DNA of 64,000 bases from Melastoma dodecandrum (Eukaryota > Streptophyta > Magnoliopsida > Myrtales > Melastomataceae), in assembly GCA_029817715.1 (NCBI GenBank), contig JARUPY010000538.1:7626001-7690000 (forward strand), read 5' to 3'. The translations under genes were made by a program, and so were the position numbers. Under the pieces are notes generated by a model, which was given only the letters and a program-made list of their open reading frames with translations, searched no databases and was not told the origin of the DNA. This document shows, one piece after another, positions 11,841-22,909 of this stretch (positions are counted from its first letter, which is position 1; every line of letters begins with the position of its first letter).

Positions 11841-12504
11841 TAGTCCTTCTTCCGAGGGGATCTCGAGAGATCTAGACGTCGAATAATCCCCAAAATTTTC
11901 AGAAATTAATTAGACTGAAAGGTGGTCGTGTACATGTGTATATCAACCGTTGAAGTTTCTAGTAAGCTCTGCCATGGTATGACAAACAGAACACAAATGG
12001 AGCTGGACTTTCTATTTGTTGCAGCCCATTCTGAATGTGATGCCGACAATTTCACCAGTAGATCGTCACCAAACTTGATGGGCGAAATGAGCTGTTTCCG
12101 GTCATCTCGAATTTTCCTATGGACCATAGGCGTTTTGTCGCCCGTCGCCTCCAATTCCTTCGTGATGAAATTGGGACAATCGAGCAAAGGACTCGAGCAA
12201 GCCTAATTAGGAAACAAGGGAGGATGCACAAGTTGTTATGCTTTTCCTATAAATTAGTTGATGTAACGTTGTTTATGATGAATTTATGTTTAACCGAGAG
12301 TGGTTGACCCTTTTCCTAATGCGTCATTCTCTCCCTGTAACCAGTCTCCACAGCGATTTCCATTGTCTGGCCGCAGTTTCAGGCATGTTTTCAGGCAAAC
12401 AAGCAGTTCATCAACTTTCGCCTTCTCCCTCGGAAACACAGATGTGTTGATAGTCATTTCCAGCTACTGAGCCCATACTTCCACCGATGTAGCAGAGATC
12501 TTAG
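11841..12504. other. No gene confirmed; left flank of the MULE
   Basis: A plus-strand frame at about 12075-12230 contains FPMDHRRFVARRLQFLRDEI-type residues. I do not recognise a family and there is no supporting splice structure. The nine bases before the MULE end (12496-12504) are AGATCTTAG. Confidence 0.4.
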
Positions 12505-13035
12505 GGGAGCGGCTAACGTCCCGTGCATGGGACGTCCCTCGCAATGTACTAATTTTGATCCTGATTTAGTACATTGTACTAACACCAATTAGTACACTTG
12601 TTATTACTAACGATGTACTAACTACAGTGTTAGTACAATGTACTAATGGGCACTGTTTTTGTACTAGTACAGTTAGTACAATGTACTAATGGTCACTGCT
12701 TTTGTACTAGTACAGTTAGTACAATGTACAAAATTTTTTTAATACATTTTTAGTACATTACAGGTGTACTAATTGGTACAAAACAGTAACAGTGATTTTT
12801 AGTACAATGTACTAAGGGTCACTGTTTTTGTACTAGTAATGGTTGGTACAATGTACAAAACTTTTTTTAGTACATTTTTAGTACATTATAGGTGTACTAA
12901 TTGGTACAAAGCAGTAACAGTGATTTTTAGTACATTGTACTAATTGTACTAGTGTACATAAACAGTAACCATTAGTACATAAACGACAACCATTACTACA
13001 TTGTACTAACATTGTAGTTAGTAATTAGTAATTCG
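12505..13035 (+). repeat. Left terminal inverted repeat of the MULE
   Basis: It starts GGGAGCGGCTAACGTCCC, includes the small hairpin CGTCCCGTGCATGGGACG, then carries at least a dozen copies or half-copies of the near-palindrome TTAGTACAATGTACTAA. Part of the array repeats with a ~45-50-bp period that includes CACTGTTTTTGTACTAGTAC. The unknown-family gene ends only about 15 bases inside it. Confidence 0.85.
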
Positions 13036-13049
13036 CAGTAGCCTAACTC

Positions 13050-14527
13050 CTAGCGTAACTCCAATCCTGCCTTGGGGGTGATATTACCATTTTGCCCATT
13101 AAAAGTGAGTTTGTGCGTTCCCAGCTCAGCTAGGGTCTGGGGCACGGTATTGGCCGGGAAACCGATCCTCAGCTTGTGTAGATACTTGCGGCCAGTGACG
13201 GGCACCCACGCATTTTCGATTCGAAGCCTGCGATGTAGGGAGATCGCGGTGAGGACGAGTTGCTGAGGCAGGTAAGAAAGTCGGGGTAACGGTGACATGG
13301 AAGTTGGTGAAAGGGGGTCACAGGAATTGTAGGAAACCAAGTCGAACTGCAGGTTATGTTCTCCCGAGGACACCGCGAAGTCCACGGCGATATTAAAGGG
13401 GACTACACAATTCCGACGTTCGTAAGGGATATTACAACGCAAAAGCACACAGAGGATGCGAGGTGCCCAAAAATTGTTGGCCGCGATGTTATGATGCGGC
13501 TTGGAACCCCGCCAGGGCGTTGACATACCGTAGTCACACACGTTCTACAAAAGGGAATTACGTCTAGCACGAAGAGTCCTTAATTTTCACAAGTCGGAGA
13601 AGAGGTTCCTCGGGTAGTCCTGCGTAGACATACATACAACGCAGATGTGTTACGAGCGTATGAAGGTCGAATGGAAAGTTATTTGGGTTGAGTAGGCGTA
13701 CACGTACCATAACGATAGCACTCGCCGTTGCGACCATCTCCTCGAAGAAATGAATGCTGATCCGTTGGCGTCGCCACAGGACGAGGGCGCCGCCTTGCCA
13801 AGAATGCAGAACGTGATGGTCGCTGAATGGAAACTGCTCGCATAAGCTGGCTGCATCGTTCAGTGCGGTGGACGGGATATTAGCGACCACCGCCATGCAC
13901 GTGTTCTGGACGGTGAAGAGTTCAACTGCAGCGTTGACGAAGAAGTATTCGTTACGGTAGTTTGGGCAGTTCCAAACGAGGACGGACATCTCCTTTTTCA
14001 TGTTTGAAATCACCGACGCCCTGTGCAAGCGCCAGGTCGACCGTCCCTCGGGTGTCATTTAACATGAGCTCCCACACCGGTGAGTCGTCGTACACTTCGA
14101 CCTGGAGACGCAGCTGAAATATTTTGTTCTCAGATAACGCGGTTGCTACACGAAGGGACGGCCTGTTTAGCTGGAGTTGTATCCTATTGGTCCCCGGATG
14201 CAGAAAGTTGAGTAGTGGCAGGTGCAAGAACCGGAGCAGACGTTCCATGGTGGGCGCACAGTTGTTTTCGTCTATTTGAGGCTCCATACCCAGCATTTGC
14301 AGCAAAGTAACACGCAGATCACGCACCCACCCTCCATTACCCTGTTGAAGCTGGAGGTTTGTGTGTAGACGGACGTCGAAAGTAACCTTGTAGCCAGCGC
14401 GGCCCGGCGATACGCCAGTTCCGGACCATAACTCTACCCTGATCCGACATGCTTTCTCACAGGGGTACGGTCGGAAGGAGCTTACCTGGACGTGGAAGTT
14501 GGACGATGGCCTGCTGCCGTTCACCAT
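13050..14527 (-). pseudogene. MULE-borne protein of unknown family, paralogue 2 (frame-broken)
   Basis: I do not recognise the family. ATG at 14527 opens 13952-14527 (MVNGSRPSSNF...). The frame then slips near AAACATGAAAAAGG at about 14000 and continues in 13564-14058. A third open frame, 13050-13541, may be the C-terminal part: it follows a TTTTGTAG acceptor-like site, but the implied intron of ~46 bp would be unusually short. Blocks shared with the neighbouring paralogue are CEKACRIRVE, WVRDLRVTLL, ENNC..TMERLL, LHPGTNRIQLQLNR, SENKIFQLRL, LNDTRGTVDLALAQG, SWQGGALVLWRR and SIHFFEE. There is no signal peptide, membrane segment or known catalytic motif. The final frame ends just inside the left terminal repeat. 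Whether the slip is a mutation, a sequence error or a missed intron is unresolved. Confidence 0.6.
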
Positions 14528-15147
14528 GGTTGATTCGACTGGTGGCTGTTAAAATCGCGGAGTGGTAGCAGGGGTAAAACAATTTGTAAACTGCCACCTT
14601 AATTTATTAGTAAATGCGAGCAGTGATTAGGTTCCCTGTCAGTTCGAAATTAATGATGTGCTGCGGTTGTTGAAAGTAAGGGTTTCTCTCGTAATGTAAG
14701 CAATGCATTCATCCCCACATGCACTCGTTCTCCATCGGTTCGTAGTTTGTGTCCATGAAACAGTAGGATTATAGTTCGTCTAGTAAACAACAAGGGTCTG
14801 AATTTGCATGGGGACCATCGTATGCGGCGTACACGGCAGGGAGTCTCGAAGTTAGCGTAAGGGGTTGGAGACGACGAACGCATATAATGGGAGCAAGAAA
14901 GAGCATCAGCGAAGTTTTACAGTAGGGTTTATAGTAGAGAATGCTTTCCCCATCCGCGTATACCGGACAAGAGCTAAATTTTGCAGCGTAAGTTGGGTCA
15001 CGAAATGGGACCGATGGCCTATTAAAACAAAAATTATCGCGTCCACCATCTGTGAGGACCACTCCAGTCGAAGAGAAATATGCATATGCATCTTGCCGAC
15101 ATAGACCCGGGGTGCTAAACGTCCAAAAACAGGTTCCTTGGGTAGTC

Positions 15148-16071
15148 CTACTTGGAAAGTAAGATGCATATGATCAATGTGCGTGCGAAAGTTGATGAGA
15201 ACTTAATCCAGGTATTTATACGAGCACGTACCACGACAAGTGCACTGGCCGATCCGCTCTGCTCCTCGAAGAAGTGGATGCTCACCTCGTCCCGCCTCCA
15301 TAGGATGAAGTCGCCCCCACGCCAAGAATTGACATGGTGAAGGCTGCCTAATGGAAAGGCCGCACATATGCTCCTTGGGTCATTCATCGCGGACTCAGGG
15401 GGACCGATGACCAGTGCAATGGAGGTCTTCTGGTGGGAGAAGAGGTCCAGCGCCGCGGAGATGAAGGAGCCATTGTTGGCGAAGGGCGGGCATCTCCAGA
15501 TGAGGAAGGGCAGCTCGTTGTGCATATCCATATCGTGGATGCCCTCCGCCAGCGCCAGGTCGACGACACCCCGAGTGTCCTTCAAGATGAACTCCCATGC
15601 GTATACGTTGTCGTACACCTCAAGTTTCAGTCGCATCTGGAATATCCTGTTTTCGGAAAACATGGTCGCTAAACGTAGTGAAACCCTGTTTAGCCTCACG
15701 AGCAGCTTGTTCGTGCCCGGACGCAGCAGTTTCAGTATCGGCAGGTGGATGGTATGGAGGACACGTTCAAAGGTGGCATCGCAGTTTGTTTCACTTAAAT
15801 GGGGCTCTCTATCCAGCAGGTGCAGCAGCGTAGCACGCAGATCGCGTACCCACTCTCCGTTGCAATACTGAGCGTGGAAGTTGGTCGGCAAACGGACGTA
15901 AAAAATAACGTCGTAGCCCGGGCGGTCTTGCAGTGTACGCGTACCATTCTCCAATCTCACACGACATGCTTTTTCACATAGTATGGGTCGGACGGAGCAT
16001 ACCTGGATGTCGTAGTTCCGCAGAGGCGTAGTGCCGTTTGTCGTGCTGCCCTGCGATGTGCTGCCGTTCAT
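15148..16071 (-). CDS. MULE-borne protein of unknown family, paralogue 1
   Basis: The first ATG that matches the start of the neighbouring paralogue (MNGS versus MVNGS) is at 16071. The open frame runs about 307 codons to 15148. Conserved blocks are RPILCEKACRVRLE, GYDVIFYVRLPTN, WVRDLRATLLHLL, ETNCDATFERVL, LRPGTNKLLVRLNRVSLRLAT, SENRIFQMRLKLEVYD, LKDTRGVVDLALAEG, SWRGGDFILWRR, VSIHFFEE and SASALVVVRARI. After VRARI the resemblance moves to another frame (FQVGLPKEPVFGRL, in 14906-15169), so the extreme C-terminus may be shifted by an indel. The alternating hydrophobic pattern suggests a mainly beta fold, which is only an impression. Placement inside a MULE next to transposase suggests an accessory transposition or anti-silencing role, which is unproven. 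Confidence 0.6.
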   Translation of the reverse strand: MNGSTSQGSTTNGTTPLRNYDIQVCSVRPILCEKACRVRLENGTRTLQDRPGYDVIFYVRLPTNFHAQYCNGEWVRDLRATLLHLLDREPHLSETNCDATFERVLHTIHLPILKLLRPGTNKLLVRLNRVSLRLATMFSENRIFQMRLKLEVYDNVYAWEFILKDTRGVVDLALAEGIHDMDMHNELPFLIWRCPPFANNGSFISAALDLFSHQKTSIALVIGPPESAMNDPRSICAAFPLGSLHHVNSWRGGDFILWRRDEVSIHFFEEQSGSASALVVVRARINTWIKFSSTFARTLIICILLSK

Positions 16072-16916
16072 CTGGGGAGGCTTAATTGTTTGGTTACCGC
16101 GTCTGTGTTTCGGTGGAAGTGGCTTAGTGGGCACGTTCCCGTAGGGTGAGTGGGATAGAAGAAATCGGTATTACAATTGGAGTTGGCTGAGGGAAGTTAA
16201 TGGGAGCAGTATCGACGGTTCCATGTCGCTTCAAGTTCTCTGAGCGTGGTTGGTGGATTATTAATGTTCAGTCGGATAAGTCCTGCACACAGATCAAACC
16301 GGCGGCCCTGTAAGCATGATGACCAATGAATTAAATGCCTTCTACTTCCACGCTGGTAGGTTATTCTTTTTTATTTTGTTATATTAATATCATGTTTTGT
16401 AGAAGACTCCGCTCGGTAGGTTCACCTACTGGATAACTTCATATGGATACGCAAGGTGAAAATCTAACGTCTGAGATTTTACTTAATAATCCCCAGCAGG
16501 CAAGTGCAACTTGTTCAGAAATTACAGCCATCTATCCCAACGCAGTCCTGTTGGTCGTTCAGTGTTCTGGATTCTGGGGTTGGTTTTTTCATTTCATTTA
16601 TTTGGTTTGCGCAATCAGTTTTGAAGATACGCGTGGGTTGTTTTTAGTTCTTGTAGATAGTCGTATGATGTTTTCTTATTGGATCACCAGAGCGACAATG
16701 CATAGAATAAAGTAACTGGGGGTTTAACGAGGTTTCCTTTTACTGCTTTCCGCATGTCCATGAAACTTCAAGTATTTTGCTGAATCCCCATACCCAGTTG
16801 CAATGGGTGCAGGTGGGTGGTCGCTCCGTGAGCACTGTCCCAACTGTGAGCTCGGAAGGGTTTGATCGCTGTTTCCTCGCAGTGTGAGTGAGCACAGCCC
16901 TTCTGGGTAGGAAACT
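16072..16916. promoter_or_regulatory. Divergent intergenic region between unknown-family gene and transposase
   Basis: About 845 bases separate two genes read in opposite directions, so both promoters should lie here. AT-rich stretches occur near 16360-16395 (TTTTATTTTGTTATATTAATATC). An open frame at 16443-16715 shows no family resemblance and is probably chance. No specific regulatory site can be assigned. Confidence 0.4.
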
Positions 16917-19034
16917 ATGGCGGCTGGGGACACAGCTGACTGTCTGATGATCGTGTCGGGACTGTCGGAGGAGAAGATGATGGAGATGACTTTTGGTTTA
17001 GCAGATGAGGTTGGTCAACTTTTCAGGATGTATGGACGGGCACACGGATTCTCTACGAGGAAAAATGACATACGACGTCGCCGAAGCGGCGAGCCCGTAA
17101 TGCATAGTTGGGTATGCTCGCGAGAAGGCCATCCGAGGAGAAGATCCGCCGTTGACGGGTCATCGCGAATGAGGCCGTCCACGAGGTCAGGCTGTCCCTG
17201 CGAGGTTAGAACCGCAAAGGACACCAACGGTCGTTGGTATATCACAGTAGCGAATTTATCTCACAATCACGCGTTGGTGCCTGGCCCTCTATCGTGTTTC
17301 ATGTGCGAAAGGCGAGCAGTGACTAATGAGGACATGGCGGCCGTGAATCGAATGTTAAGCGTAGGTTTCAGGCAATGCAACATTATGCGTCTGCTGGTTT
17401 ACGCTTCTGGAGGGCACGAACGGGTGGGCTTCTTAATGAAAGACATGAACAATCGCAAGCTGAAGGATGAAGGATCTGGAAGTTGCTCGATGTTTAATGC
17501 TGCATATGCATATCTACTGTCCAGACAAGGTTGCGATCAAGGCATGTCATTGGTGACAGCTATTGAGGACGGCGAAGTCGTCCGTATGTACTGGTCAGAC
17601 GCAAAATCTAAGTTGGATTACAATGCATTCGGGGACGTTGTCCCTTTAGATTCAACCTTCAAGACGAATGCATATGGTATGCAAATAGTTGTCATCGTCG
17701 GAGTCAACAACCATCACCAGACCATTGTCTTCGGGGCCGCCTTAATGGCTTCTGAGTCAGTAGAGGATTACACTTGGCTTTTAAGTACGCACGCCAAGGT
17801 TATGGGGTCCAAAGTACCTATCAGCGTTGTCACCGATGCCGATAGATCGATGATCGCCGCCGTACGAGAAACGTGGCCAATAGCCAGACACCGTCTTTGC
17901 CTTTGGCATATGAGTCGCACTATTGTCCGTAGGGTACATGATCCGATGCTGAGACGATGCATCTCTGCCTTCATGTACAATTCGAAGTCCATCGATGAGG
18001 TAGAGCCAGAGTGGGAGGATATGATGAAAAATACTGGGTCGGTTAACATTCGCTGGCTACAACAGTTGTACGATAGCAGACGAATGTGGTGGATGACGTA
18101 TTGTCAAGGACATTTCTGGGCTACTCTTAGAAGCACGCAGCGTTGCGAAGGGATGCACGCATTCATGAAAATGTACCTGAAGACGAAGCACAAAGTGCAC
18201 GAATTTTTACATCACTACGAGCAAGCCGTCGCAGACCTGCGCCATAAGGAAAGTATGGCGGATTACAATTCGACATGTAAGGCATATCAATTGCGAACCA
18301 TGTTGCGCAGCCTCGAGGCGGACACAAGTCGGATCTACACTCTAGTATCGTTTCGTAAGGTTTATTTGCAGATCCACAAGGAAGCATTGTTCTTCGTCGA
18401 AGGTATGATAGATGGAAATATTAATCGAGTATATCGGCTGCGAAGTTACGAGCAGGAATCACTGGGGGTTGAAGTTTATTCAGGCAAACATCGTCCGTCG
18501 TTGACCTGTAGTTGCGTACATTTCGAAACGTACGGACTGCCTTGCGCACATATGTTCCACATTATGAAGATCGAAGGCGTCAAGTCCATCCCACCGCCGC
18601 TCGTGCTGCAACGTTGGACAAAGGGAGCACGATTATCATATTCTTCTATCGCAGGCGGCTCCGGGCACGACGCGACTACTGAAGAATTTAGACAAGGTAT
18701 TCTTATGACGGCGTGCCGTCATTTATGTTTTCTTGGAGGCAAAACTGAAGCCGCCTACGTGCAAGTCCGCAAGTCCATACAAGAATTGACGGTAGCTCTT
18801 GAAAGTATGGAGGTGTCTGACGGCAAGGCAAGTCCGTTCCGAGGTGACAAGGGTAAACGAAAGAAGGCGCTTCTGGGGTGGGAATCACTGCCGACTATGC
18901 CAAGGTTTAATCAATATGGTATTTGCAATATGGAAACGGATAAATTAAACACAATTTCGGAGTTCACTGCAACTGCAATGCAAGAAGCCAGTCTAGACGA
19001 GGGAAAGTCCGTTGTCGGCCAGATGAATATATAA
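16917..19034 (+). CDS. FAR1-type Mutator-like transposase (MURA family)
   Basis: An uninterrupted 705-codon frame starts at ATG 16917. Residues ~30-125 form a FAR1/WRKY-GCM1-like zinc-binding domain (SWVCSREG ... GCPCEVRTAKDTNGRWYI ... SHNHAL), expected to bind the terminal repeats. The MULE DDE core follows: first Asp in VVPLDSTFKTNAYGM (~residue 245), second in VVTDADRSMIAAV (~306) with the C2H element RHRLCLWHM just after, and a candidate Glu in DEVEPEWEDMM (~365). A SWIM zinc finger CSCVHFETYGLPCAHM lies at ~531-546. It catalyses cut-and-paste excision and integration. The length is typical of FAR1-like MULE transposases and no lesion is seen. Host-domesticated FAR1/FHY3 relatives share the architecture, but the flanking terminal repeats argue for an active-type transposon gene. 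Confidence 0.93.
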   Translation: MAAGDTADCLMIVSGLSEEKMMEMTFGLADEVGQLFRMYGRAHGFSTRKNDIRRRRSGEPVMHSWVCSREGHPRRRSAVDGSSRMRPSTRSGCPCEVRTAKDTNGRWYITVANLSHNHALVPGPLSCFMCERRAVTNEDMAAVNRMLSVGFRQCNIMRLLVYASGGHERVGFLMKDMNNRKLKDEGSGSCSMFNAAYAYLLSRQGCDQGMSLVTAIEDGEVVRMYWSDAKSKLDYNAFGDVVPLDSTFKTNAYGMQIVVIVGVNNHHQTIVFGAALMASESVEDYTWLLSTHAKVMGSKVPISVVTDADRSMIAAVRETWPIARHRLCLWHMSRTIVRRVHDPMLRRCISAFMYNSKSIDEVEPEWEDMMKNTGSVNIRWLQQLYDSRRMWWMTYCQGHFWATLRSTQRCEGMHAFMKMYLKTKHKVHEFLHHYEQAVADLRHKESMADYNSTCKAYQLRTMLRSLEADTSRIYTLVSFRKVYLQIHKEALFFVEGMIDGNINRVYRLRSYEQESLGVEVYSGKHRPSLTCSCVHFETYGLPCAHMFHIMKIEGVKSIPPPLVLQRWTKGARLSYSSIAGGSGHDATTEEFRQGILMTACRHLCFLGGKTEAAYVQVRKSIQELTVALESMEVSDGKASPFRGDKGKRKKALLGWESLPTMPRFNQYGICNMETDKLNTISEFTATAMQEASLDEGKSVVGQMNI

Positions 19035-19242
19035 GCCCCAGGTATTTACAATGTCTGCCGTACAGTGTGCACAACGACAAAAAAATTTTTGTGCTACTAC
19101 GATGGCATCCTATTACGGAACAGTACTAACAAAACCTGTCGGACATCTGAGGTGGTTGTTCGAGTTCCAACCTTTTTGTGGCAGCTTTCAATGATCCGTT
19201 ACTTACAGATGCTGCTATGTACACCACTGCTACTATCAGATG

Positions 19243-22200
19243 TTAGCTAGCTTTTCTTGGTTGGGGTAATCCTTTCGCTGCACGTGCCCTCTGCTTTCGG
19301 CGATCCTTCAGCTTACCCAGCACCATGCTCTTCAGTCCGTTTCCCGGCCACTTGATCAGACTTATCGCAAGACGAAACCTGTCTAAATCGCGTACACGCT
19401 GCAAGCCGCAATAACAATGGTTCTCATCAGATGCTTATACATGAAGTCCCTGTTATACAATTATTTTTCCCGCTGCGTTAGCTCACCACATCTGCAAGAC
19501 ACTCTGTTGGGTCCGACATGGACATGAACTTCATGACGAAAATTCCGCAATCAGCGCTAAAAAACATACAAAGAAATCAGTGTTTTCATGTCTATAATTC
19601 ATTGTTGTGGGTTAACAATACTTACGCGTTGCCCAACATGAAAGGTTGGGGGACGTAAGCCGGGCAACGAACGGGCCATGAACATATGTCCTGAACGGTG
19701 CGCGGACTCGATTGCTGGGCATTCTCATCCAAAATAACCTTCAGCAGGGTCAGCACACGAACATGCAGGTCCATTCTCCCATGGACATTCGATGCTCCCT
19801 TATTCATCGTGTCAAGTACTAGTACTTCGCCTGCGTGAAAGTTCACCACCTGTAGGCACCAGTGTGACTCCGATAGACACACCGGTATGTATATCTGTAA
19901 ATGAAATTATAAGCAAATCTATATGTACAAAGAAAAGAACGATCAATTTGGTGGTACATCATGAAAACATTTAAGTTACCAACTGGACGCAATCATTGGA
20001 TCCGATGTTGGGCTTGAACAATTTTAGAAGATTCTGCCGATCGTCGATAGTGATCACTGGCAATGTTCTGCCCAATGACGATAACTTCATATTCAATTTG
20101 TCAATGATCGTAATTTGTATGTTACAATGATTTCGACATACCCCCAACCAGCTAGAGAGATACCATCGCGTGGGTCCGTCGTCCGGTTGGGCGCTGCTCA
20201 ACATGACCCCGTGGTAGTTGATGATCTGCAATACAGATCATCGCTATGAATGTCGTTGCAAGGGACAATTACTAAAGCATTGCATTTCCTGGTGAAGCAC
20301 ATCCGTACGTCGTTCTGTATCCACCTATTTGGTTTCAGAGTTAGCATTCCATGCCTTGAAATACTGACAGAATGTCCCAAACAAAGCAGTTCGCTGCAAC
20401 AACATAAATATCATAGCATGATAAAATCACAGTGCAGTCGGAATAACGAACCCCTACACTCTCGAGCACATAATAAAATACAATGCATAACAAGAAAATC
20501 CAACCTGGGATTGAGCAGTTCATTCCAAGCATAGGACAACAAATTCCAATCTCCCACGTTGAAAGATTTCAACTCTCCTAAATCAACATCTTCCGGAATT
20601 AGTTTATCAATGTCCTATAAATTAACATATTAACAAACTTCTTTAAGACTAGTTGGTTAATATCGCTGAATGCTACGCCGACACCCTACACCTACGGGTG
20701 AAGAGTGATGATATACCTCCGGAATATTATCACGAAGTCTCTTCGATCGTCGGGGCCCTGCCTTATCCGTAACGAAGGGAGATGTCGCGTAGACGGACGG
20801 CTTACGCGCCGAGGCACGACGGGTCTGAACTTTATCCGGATTCTTCACCTGATTGGTGGAAGAAAAACTCTCCTATGACAACCGTATTAAACAATAACAC
20901 GTCAATATAAAGAAACCGGATTAACCGGGTTTAACAGTTAACGAAGTACGTCGACGAAACTGAAATGTTGTGTGATCTGACCTTGTTAACGGCGTGGTGT
21001 TGCGCAGGTGGTGATGCGGGTATGTCATCGATCCTGTCTTCAATGCGATGTGGCTCCTCGGGTGACACCACCCTCTGTAACACGTCGACTGCCTGTGGCT
21101 GTGACAAGCAATCGACGATATCGTTCCCTGCCCCAGGATTGGCTTGTTGTTGTCCTAGCAATAGGGTCATTTTGTCGAGAACAGCCATCACCCTTCTTTC
21201 CATTGCTTCCGAGCCTTCATTAGATTTTGGTGAATGCTGCTCGATATCAGGTGTGGGCAGGGAATCGTCGAAGCCCTGGGACTGTAGCAGTGACCCGACT
21301 TCAACTACTACCTTCTTCTTGTTAACAGCAGAAGGGCCTGCTTCATTCAGTGGGTCCTGCTGTTCATTGTCCTCAATTGGCACAGCTCGGTCCACCTCTG
21401 CCGTGGTATTGAAGAATTCAGCACCTGGGCCGCGACGTTTTCCATCGGCGATTTCTCGTTACGTGCTGCTCCACGGGTAGTTATTGCGTCTGCCAGGCCA
21501 CAAACAATGCTCCGGACCTCTCTGACCTCAAGTAACAGTGTGCGTACTTGCCGCTTTAGGTCATCCATGCCGTGCTCCACAAATCATACACGGAAATCAA
21601 CGCCCTTCAGCAATATCAACGTTTGGGGCTTAGCATGTTCCTGAATCATTGTGAACTTAATCGGTTGGAGCTTAGTTTATGTTTTACCTTTACGTTCTGT
21701 AGCAGCATCTGAATGTCGTCGACTTCATCCGGCACTGCGCGAGCATCAACGTTACCCGTCTGAGAACACCCCTCAACCTGGATATGTACGACTAATATGG
21801 CCATTGTTCGAAGCTGGCAGTGGCAAAAAGAAAGTTCAATAAGCCACATCATACCTTCTCAAGGTGAATGTCGTCCGACATTTTCAAACATGCGTGCAAC
21901 CGGGCATCATCCCACTCCGCACATAACGGGGCCGTCCGACCAGATATTGAAAGCGGTGATCCTGGTTTACTGACCTTGCAGGCAAAAAATACCTGCAAAC
22001 ATTGTTGTGAAAAACATCTTAACATGACGCAGCGGTAAAAAAACGTCGATCGCAAATTTTGCGCGTCATATGTATTTGGAGGGAAATGCATTACAAACAG
22101 AAGTACTTACGATTAGGAGGTGTACGCATCCGCCTATGTAACGCGCGGCCTTCTTCAATTTCCACGTCCCCACATAATCGCACAATGTATCCAACACGTG

Positions 22201-22909
22201 AGTCGCCCAATCGAAATTCACAATCGATCCCGCGTCACTTGTTGACAGTAGATATCCCCTTGGGATGTCAAACGCAGTGCCTGGACAGAGGTAGCACCCC
22301 AGGATGAATAGCACCAGCTCGGCCTTGAATAGTTCATCCGTCGCTTGCCGATCGCGCAACTTCTCCTCTACAGACTTCATTGATATCCGCCCAAGTTTTA
22401 TGTGCTCCCGTAACTCGGGTCGAACATATTCGAGTGAGCCTTTCATTGGAACGGGAGATCCCATACAAGTCAGACCCAGAATCACTTCTACATCTGCAGG
22501 TCTCAACTTGTGTTCCAAGTCGTCAATGACAATCACTCGTCTCGTTGGGTCGAACATCCTCAAGCAGAGCCTCAACGCTCTGTGGTTCATGTTGTGGCTG
22601 GCCATGTGCAGTAGCCCCCCGAACCCAACTTCTCTTACCACGGCCTTCCTATCCTCGTCGAATGAATTGAAAAGCGCCCACAACTTCTTCGGGTTACACC
22701 ATGTGTATATGTAATCCTACGACAATACCAAATGGAGTTAGCATAAAACCTTATTGCTCCAACTTCTTCGGACGCAGGACGAACGACCGGGAATTCACCT
22801 TCTCATGGCCAGATGACTTGGTCCGTTTACTGGCTGACCGATCCGCCGGATCTTCTCTGAAATCTTCCATCTCTTGATTTTCACGAATGTTGATGTCCTC
22901 CATATCCAT
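19243..22909 (-). CDS. Ulp1-like C48 cysteine protease of the MULE, 12 exons
   Basis: The coding exons read on the minus strand are 22799-22909, 22111-22716, 21855-21992, 21688-21777, 20982-21574, 20717-20848, 20505-20614, 20309-20393, 19980-20225, 19626-19894, 19487-19556 and 19243-19398. All introns are 69-133 bp with GT-AG ends and phases agree. Exon 2 carries the N-terminal domain typical of MULE Ulp1 proteins (VREVGFGGLLHM, RPADVEVILGLTCMGSPVP). Exons 8-12 form the peptidase: WIQND+IINYHGVML, then His in SHWCLQVVNF (codon 19862-19864), Asp in VLDTMN (19811-19813), Gln in AYVPQ (19646-19648) and Cys in DCGIFVMKF (19547-19549), the latter rebuilt by the exon 10-11 splice. The basic tail DRRKQRARAAKG ends at TAA 19243. 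Such enzymes cleave SUMO-like conjugates. Exon 5 (593 nt) contains one frame slip near 21395 in the acidic linker, so ~867 residues are predicted only if that is an artefact. Confidence 0.8.

Noticed and set aside
15368..15871. 167-codon plus-strand ORF opposite the unknown-family gene
   Set aside because: It is the complement of paralogue 1. The minus-strand frame shares ordered blocks with paralogue 2 and this frame does not.
16443..16715. 90-codon plus-strand ORF with hydrophobic stretch before the transposase
   Set aside because: It has no family resemblance, no link to the neighbouring gene by splicing and biased T-rich composition. Probably chance in the divergent promoter region.
20965..21480. 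171-codon Ser/Thr/Cys-rich plus-strand ORF
   Set aside because: It is antisense to exon 5 of the Ulp1-like gene, whose splice sites and phase are consistent on the minus strand.
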